NCBI GenBank assembly: GCA_945897655.1
Contig: CAMDHB010000125.1
Location: forward strand, 1 to 8,897
Source of the DNA: Pseudorhodobacter antarcticus
Lineage (GTDB): Bacteria > Pseudomonadota > Alphaproteobacteria > Rhodobacterales > Rhodobacteraceae
Direction: 5' to 3'
Length of the DNA: 8,897 nt
In this document: positions 6,401 through 8,897 of the stretch, in pieces
Numbering within the stretch: the stretch's first letter is position 1
Layout of the letters: each line of letters begins with the position of its first letter
The notes under the pieces: model-generated
Databases searched by the model: none
What the model was told of the DNA's origin: nothing
Seen by the model: only the letters and a program-made list of their open reading frames with translations
Translations under genes and position numbers: made by a program

Positions 6401-7867
6401 TCAAAAACGGTTGGGGTAGGACAGTTGCGCCTCAGCCTCGGCCCCGTGGTGGTACATCGGCCATTTCAAATAGCGCGTCACAGCCTCGGCCACGACATCG
6501 GCATGATGGCCGCGCACCATTGCGACATGATGTTCAAACCCGTTCTGCGTGACAAACCGCATCAACCGCCGCAGACCCTTGACCTCCGACACCGCAATGC
6601 CGCCGTCCATCGGGAAGGGGTCATCCGTAAACGCCCCCTGCCCCAGATAGGTTTTCAGCGTCCCGGCACGATCATCCGAGGAGACGCGGAAGAACGTCAT
6701 ATCCCCCGCCTTCACCTTGCCCTTGACCGCGCCAAAGCACTTTTCCCGGCCAATCACGGTGCCCAGCACGTCCAGTTCAGAAATCTCGGGCGTGGCGCCT
6801 ATGAACTTCTTCGGGAAATTGCCGCAATGGGTGCAGACGCATTTGTCGACCTCGGACCCATAGTTGTTGTTCCAGTCCAGAATGGCCGGCGGCGCGCCCG
6901 AGGCGAGCGCCAGCGCATACATCGACAGCGCCCCCATGATATCCACCTCGCAGGCCGAGGGCATCAACTCCTCGCCCATCATCGACATGGTCAGGCAGGT
7001 GGCGCAGCCGAAATTGTCCTGCAACGACCGCCAGCATTGGATGGCACTGGCGTCACATTCGTTTTCGGCAATCCAGCGGTCAACAGCCAGTGACCATTTG
7101 GCCTGACGGGCGATCTGTTCGGGTTTGATATGGGCCGGAATGGTGCCATAGGCGCGGATGCGGTCCAGTTTGGTCAGCAGTTCGGCATCGGTATCGCTGA
7201 TCTTGCCCGCAGCCCCCATCATCTCGGACAGGTCCGCCGTGACAACGGTCACACCCCCCGCCTGCAACAGCTTTTCAGAATAGCGCATGGTCTGGAACGC
7301 GCCAGTCCGCGCCCCGATGGCCCCCAGCCGCGCGCCGGTCAGGCCGCGCACGGTGCGGCAGACCCGGGCAAAACGCTCCAGATCGGCGCCAAACTCGGCG
7401 CTGGAGGTGTCACAGGTGTGGCTGCTGGTTTCGGTGAAGGGCACGGCGTACTGCCAGAAGTTGTTGGTCACGCTGATCTTGCCGCAGAACGCATCGCGCC
7501 GCTGGCTGACCGAAACCTTGTCCACCTCGTCATTGCTGGCCTGCAACAGGATCGGCACGCCCAGCTTGGCGCGGGAAACCAGTTCGATGATGGCAATCTC
7601 ATCCCCGAAATTCGGCAGGCAAATCACCAGACCGTCGATGGCATCGCGGTGCTGTTTGAAGAAATTGGCATACAGTTCGGCGTCCGGGATGGACTGCACC
7701 GCGCCATTCGCCGTCGCCTCATAAGGCAGGATCAGCGCCTTGATCCCCAGCCGTTCCAACTGCGCCAAGGTCTCGCGGCGGCTGTCCTGACAGGGGGCGG
7801 GGCTGAAGAACGCGCGGCTGCCGATCACCACGCCCAATGTCACCTGCCGACGAATGATACCAGCCAT
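6401..7867 (-). CDS. L-fucose/L-arabinose isomerase family protein, first gene of the operon
   Basis: A 488-aa protein of the fucose/arabinose isomerase superfamily, which interconverts aldoses and ketoses using a divalent metal. Probable metal ligands are E307 in SACEVD, D331 in DWNNNYG and H447 in EHHVAMVRGH, matching the Glu, Asp and His of E. coli FucI (591 aa, so this is shorter). N-terminal and central Rossmann-like domains are suggested by LGVVIGSRAF (11-20), ALILPYEATANG (44-55) and LGVPILLQASNDEVD (102-116). A Cys-rich segment CVCTHCGNF (343-351) lies just after the metal site, with further cysteines at 288, 291 and 306; its role is unknown. The start has a strong AAGGAGG 5 nt upstream. 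As the promoter-proximal gene beside a divergent DeoR regulator, it is likely the entry enzyme of the pathway. The family call is firm; the sugar is unknown. Confidence 0.88.
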   Translation of the reverse strand: MAGIIRRQVTLGVVIGSRAFFSPAPCQDSRRETLAQLERLGIKALILPYEATANGAVQSIPDAELYANFFKQHRDAIDGLVICLPNFGDEIAIIELVSRAKLGVPILLQASNDEVDKVSVSQRRDAFCGKISVTNNFWQYAVPFTETSSHTCDTSSAEFGADLERFARVCRTVRGLTGARLGAIGARTGAFQTMRYSEKLLQAGGVTVVTADLSEMMGAAGKISDTDAELLTKLDRIRAYGTIPAHIKPEQIARQAKWSLAVDRWIAENECDASAIQCWRSLQDNFGCATCLTMSMMGEELMPSACEVDIMGALSMYALALASGAPPAILDWNNNYGSEVDKCVCTHCGNFPKKFIGATPEISELDVLGTVIGREKCFGAVKGKVKAGDMTFFRVSSDDRAGTLKTYLGQGAFTDDPFPMDGGIAVSEVKGLRRLMRFVTQNGFEHHVAMVRGHHADVVAEAVTRYLKWPMYHHGAEAEAQLSYPNRF

Positions 7868-7872
7868 GCCGC

Positions 7873-7879
7873 CCTCCTT
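7873..7879 (-). promoter_or_regulatory. Strong ribosome binding site of the isomerase gene
   Basis: AAGGAGG on the minus strand lies 5 nt before the ATG at 7865-7867. It fixes this start for the 488-aa protein and suggests efficient translation of the first operon gene. Confidence 0.8.
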
Positions 7880-7883
7880 AGTG

Positions 7884-7899
7884 TTTCGAATGCTTTCGA
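7884..7899. promoter_or_regulatory. Candidate DeoR-type operator: TTTCGA-N4-TTTCGA
   Basis: Two identical TTTCGA words (7884-7889 and 7894-7899) are spaced exactly 10 bp, about one helical turn. The same bases also form an inverted repeat TCGAA-N4-TTCGA (7886-7890, 7895-7899). TTTCG-type half-sites are common for DeoR-family repressors such as GlpR and AgaR. The site lies between the isomerase ribosome binding site and the predicted promoter, just downstream of the expected transcription start, a typical place for a repressor. Binding by the adjacent regulator is inferred. Confidence 0.6.
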
Positions 7900-7908
7900 G
7901 TACTGCTG

Positions 7909-7937
7909 TTCATATGCATTGCGCTGCCCTGATGCAA
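7909..7937 (-). promoter_or_regulatory. Predicted promoter of the sugar operon
   Basis: On the minus strand, TTGCAT (complement of 7932-7937) and TATGAA (complement of 7909-7914) are separated by 17 nt. The -35 matches the consensus at 3 of 6 positions and the -10 at 4 of 6. Transcription would begin near 7902, directly before the candidate operator. The weak -35 leaves room for other choices. Confidence 0.4.
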
Positions 7938-7977
7938 GCAAAGACTGGATAAACACCACAGATCAAGACCAGAATGG

Positions 7978-8006
7978 TTGCGATTACTTTCATTTCAACG
8001 TAGACT
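7978..8006 (+). promoter_or_regulatory. Predicted promoter of the deoR-family regulator gene
   Basis: TTGCGA (7978-7983, 4 of 6) and TAGACT (8001-8006, 4 of 6) are separated by 17 nt. Transcription would start near 8013, about 22 nt before the ATG at 8035. This supports the ATG start and argues against the in-frame TTG at 7978, which would lie inside the promoter. Confidence 0.45.
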
Positions 8007-8034
8007 CATCCCAACTGGCAGGGGCGAAACGGCA

Positions 8035-8835
8035 ATGGGCAGTGATCGGGCAGACAACAGCTTTGCGGGCCTTTTGTCCGAACCGCGCCGCCGCCGCATT
8101 CTGGAATGGATTCAGGAAGAAGGTGCTGCCCGCGTCCGCGATCTGGCGCAGGCCTTTGCGGTGTCCGAGGCGACCATCCGTCAGGATCTGGAGCGTCTGG
8201 AAACCGAAGGGCTGATCACCCGCGAACATGGCGGGGCCTACCTCAATTCGGTTCGGGCGCAGGTCCATGCGTTAAGCCTGCATCATCAAGACAACATGGA
8301 CAAAAAGCGCAAGATCGGCGCACTGGCCGCGTCTTTGGTGGGGGATGGCGAGACGCTGATTCTGGACGCAGGCTCCACCACCACCGAAATCGCCAACCGC
8401 TTGACCGCCAAGCGCGAATTGACCGTCATCACCACTGCCCTGAACATCGCGCTGACGCTGGGCGCCGTGCCCGGCTTTGCCGTCCACATGCCCGGCGGCC
8501 AGTTCAAGGCGCCCACGCTCAGCCTGTCGGGCGACCGCGCTGCGGACTATTTCCGCAACATCTTTGCGGGCAAGCTGTTCCTTGCCACCGCTGGCGTGGC
8601 GCTGGATGCGGGCCTGACCTACCCGTCCTTTGCCGACCTGCAGTTGAAAGAGGCGATGATCAAGGCAGCCTCCCGCGTCTACCTTGTGGCCGACAGTGCC
8701 AAGGTGAACCGGTCCTCTTTCACCCGGTTGGGCGCGCTGGAATTGATCCACACCTTCATCACTGATGACGGCATTTCCGATGCCGATGCGCAAGCATTCG
8801 AAAGCCACGGCATCGAAATGCTGATCGCAACCTGA
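8035..8835 (+). CDS. DeoR-family transcriptional regulator of the adjacent sugar operon
   Basis: A 266-aa protein of normal DeoR-family length. The N-terminal winged helix-turn-helix spans about 17-70, with RRRRILEWIQEEG, DLAQAFAVSEATIRQDLERLE (36-56) and the wing ITREHGGAYL. The C-terminal sensor domain carries the phosphosugar-binding fold: LILDAGSTTTEIA (108-120), TTALNIA (133-139), PGGQF (153-157), GDRAADYFRNIFAGKLFLA, and the helix QLKEAMIKAA (203-212). Regulators of this family usually repress a neighbouring operon until a phosphorylated intermediate binds. Here a likely inducer is the product of the glycerol-kinase-like enzyme or a transketolase product. The ATG at 8035 is preferred over a TTG at 7978; an AGGGG element lies about 10 nt upstream. 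It is divergent from the five-gene operon. Confidence 0.93.
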   Translation: MGSDRADNSFAGLLSEPRRRRILEWIQEEGAARVRDLAQAFAVSEATIRQDLERLETEGLITREHGGAYLNSVRAQVHALSLHHQDNMDKKRKIGALAASLVGDGETLILDAGSTTTEIANRLTAKRELTVITTALNIALTLGAVPGFAVHMPGGQFKAPTLSLSGDRAADYFRNIFAGKLFLATAGVALDAGLTYPSFADLQLKEAMIKAASRVYLVADSAKVNRSSFTRLGALELIHTFITDDGISDADAQAFESHGIEMLIAT

Positions 8836-8897
8836 TCAGCCGCCAAACGTAACCGACGCCACCAGCCCCGTCCCCGACACAGGCCGGTCCAGCCGCA
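8836..8897 (-). CDS. Probable C-terminal end of a convergent gene, mostly outside the window
   Basis: A minus-strand frame is open from the window edge to a TGA (complement of 8836-8838) placed directly against the regulator's TGA (8833-8835). It encodes about 19 residues ending in ASVTFGG. The fragment is too short to name. Abutting stops of convergent genes are common in compact genomes, but with so few codons this could be chance. Confidence 0.4.
   Translation of the reverse strand, partial: RLDRPVSGTGLVASVTFGG

Noticed and set aside
4608..7867. Sulfoquinovose transketolase (sulfo-TK) pathway as the function of the split transketolase and isomerase
   Set aside because: That route has split transketolase and isomerases but needs no kinase; the FGGY kinase in the same tight operon and absence of sulfo-sugar companions make it less likely, though not excluded for single genes.
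7978..8034. 19-residue N-terminal extension of the DeoR regulator from a TTG codon
   Set aside because: The extension lies within the predicted promoter, lacks a suitable ribosome binding site and precedes the usual DeoR N-terminus; ATG at 8035 fits the family length.
7130..8215. 361-codon plus-strand frame running from opposite the isomerase into the regulator
   Set aside because: It is antisense to the isomerase, then out of frame with the regulator, and its composition is that of a shadow frame.
1..8897. tRNA, rRNA, CRISPR array, insertion sequence or phage genes
   Set aside because: No cloverleaf-like sequences, repeat-spacer arrays, transposase or integrase motifs, or terminal inverted repeats were seen.

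Overview
The window looks like the chromosome of an alphaproteobacterium, most likely a member of the Rhodobacteraceae. The support is the high GC content, very long antisense open frames caused by GC-rich third codon positions, the lgt–methyltransferase pair sharing a 4-nt overlap, and a UbiK-type protein next to lgt. Genus and species cannot be read from the sequence.

Left third (1-1975): housekeeping genes. A MidA/NDUFAF7-type methyltransferase runs off the left edge. It follows lgt (prolipoprotein diacylglyceryl transferase) on the minus strand. ubiK (ubiquinone biosynthesis accessory factor) reads away on the plus strand from a 129-bp divergent gap. Positions 1976-2265 hold no recognisable gene but carry two adjacent hairpins and the trace of an unassigned reading frame.

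Middle and right (2266-7867, minus strand): a compact five-gene sugar-catabolic operon. In transcription order it encodes an L-fucose/L-arabinose-isomerase-family protein, the N-terminal and C-terminal halves of a split transketolase (joined by TGATG), a glycerol-kinase-like FGGY kinase, and a short-chain dehydrogenase. A DeoR-family repressor is transcribed divergently (8035-8835). The 167-bp gap between regulator and operon holds a candidate operator (TTTCGA-N4-TTTCGA) and a promoter-like element for each direction. The last 62 bases are probably the C-terminal end of a convergent gene.

The gene set suggests an aldose -> ketose -> ketose phosphate -> transketolase split route. The closest characterised logic is D-apiose catabolism by isomerase, apulose kinase and a two-subunit apulose-4-phosphate transketolase. 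Residue changes in the kinase glycerol pocket and in the transketolase acceptor site fit an unusual, possibly branched substrate. Here, however, the isomerase is of the fucose/arabinose-isomerase fold, an SDR is added, and no transporter is in the window. The substrate is an inference and is not shown by the sequence.
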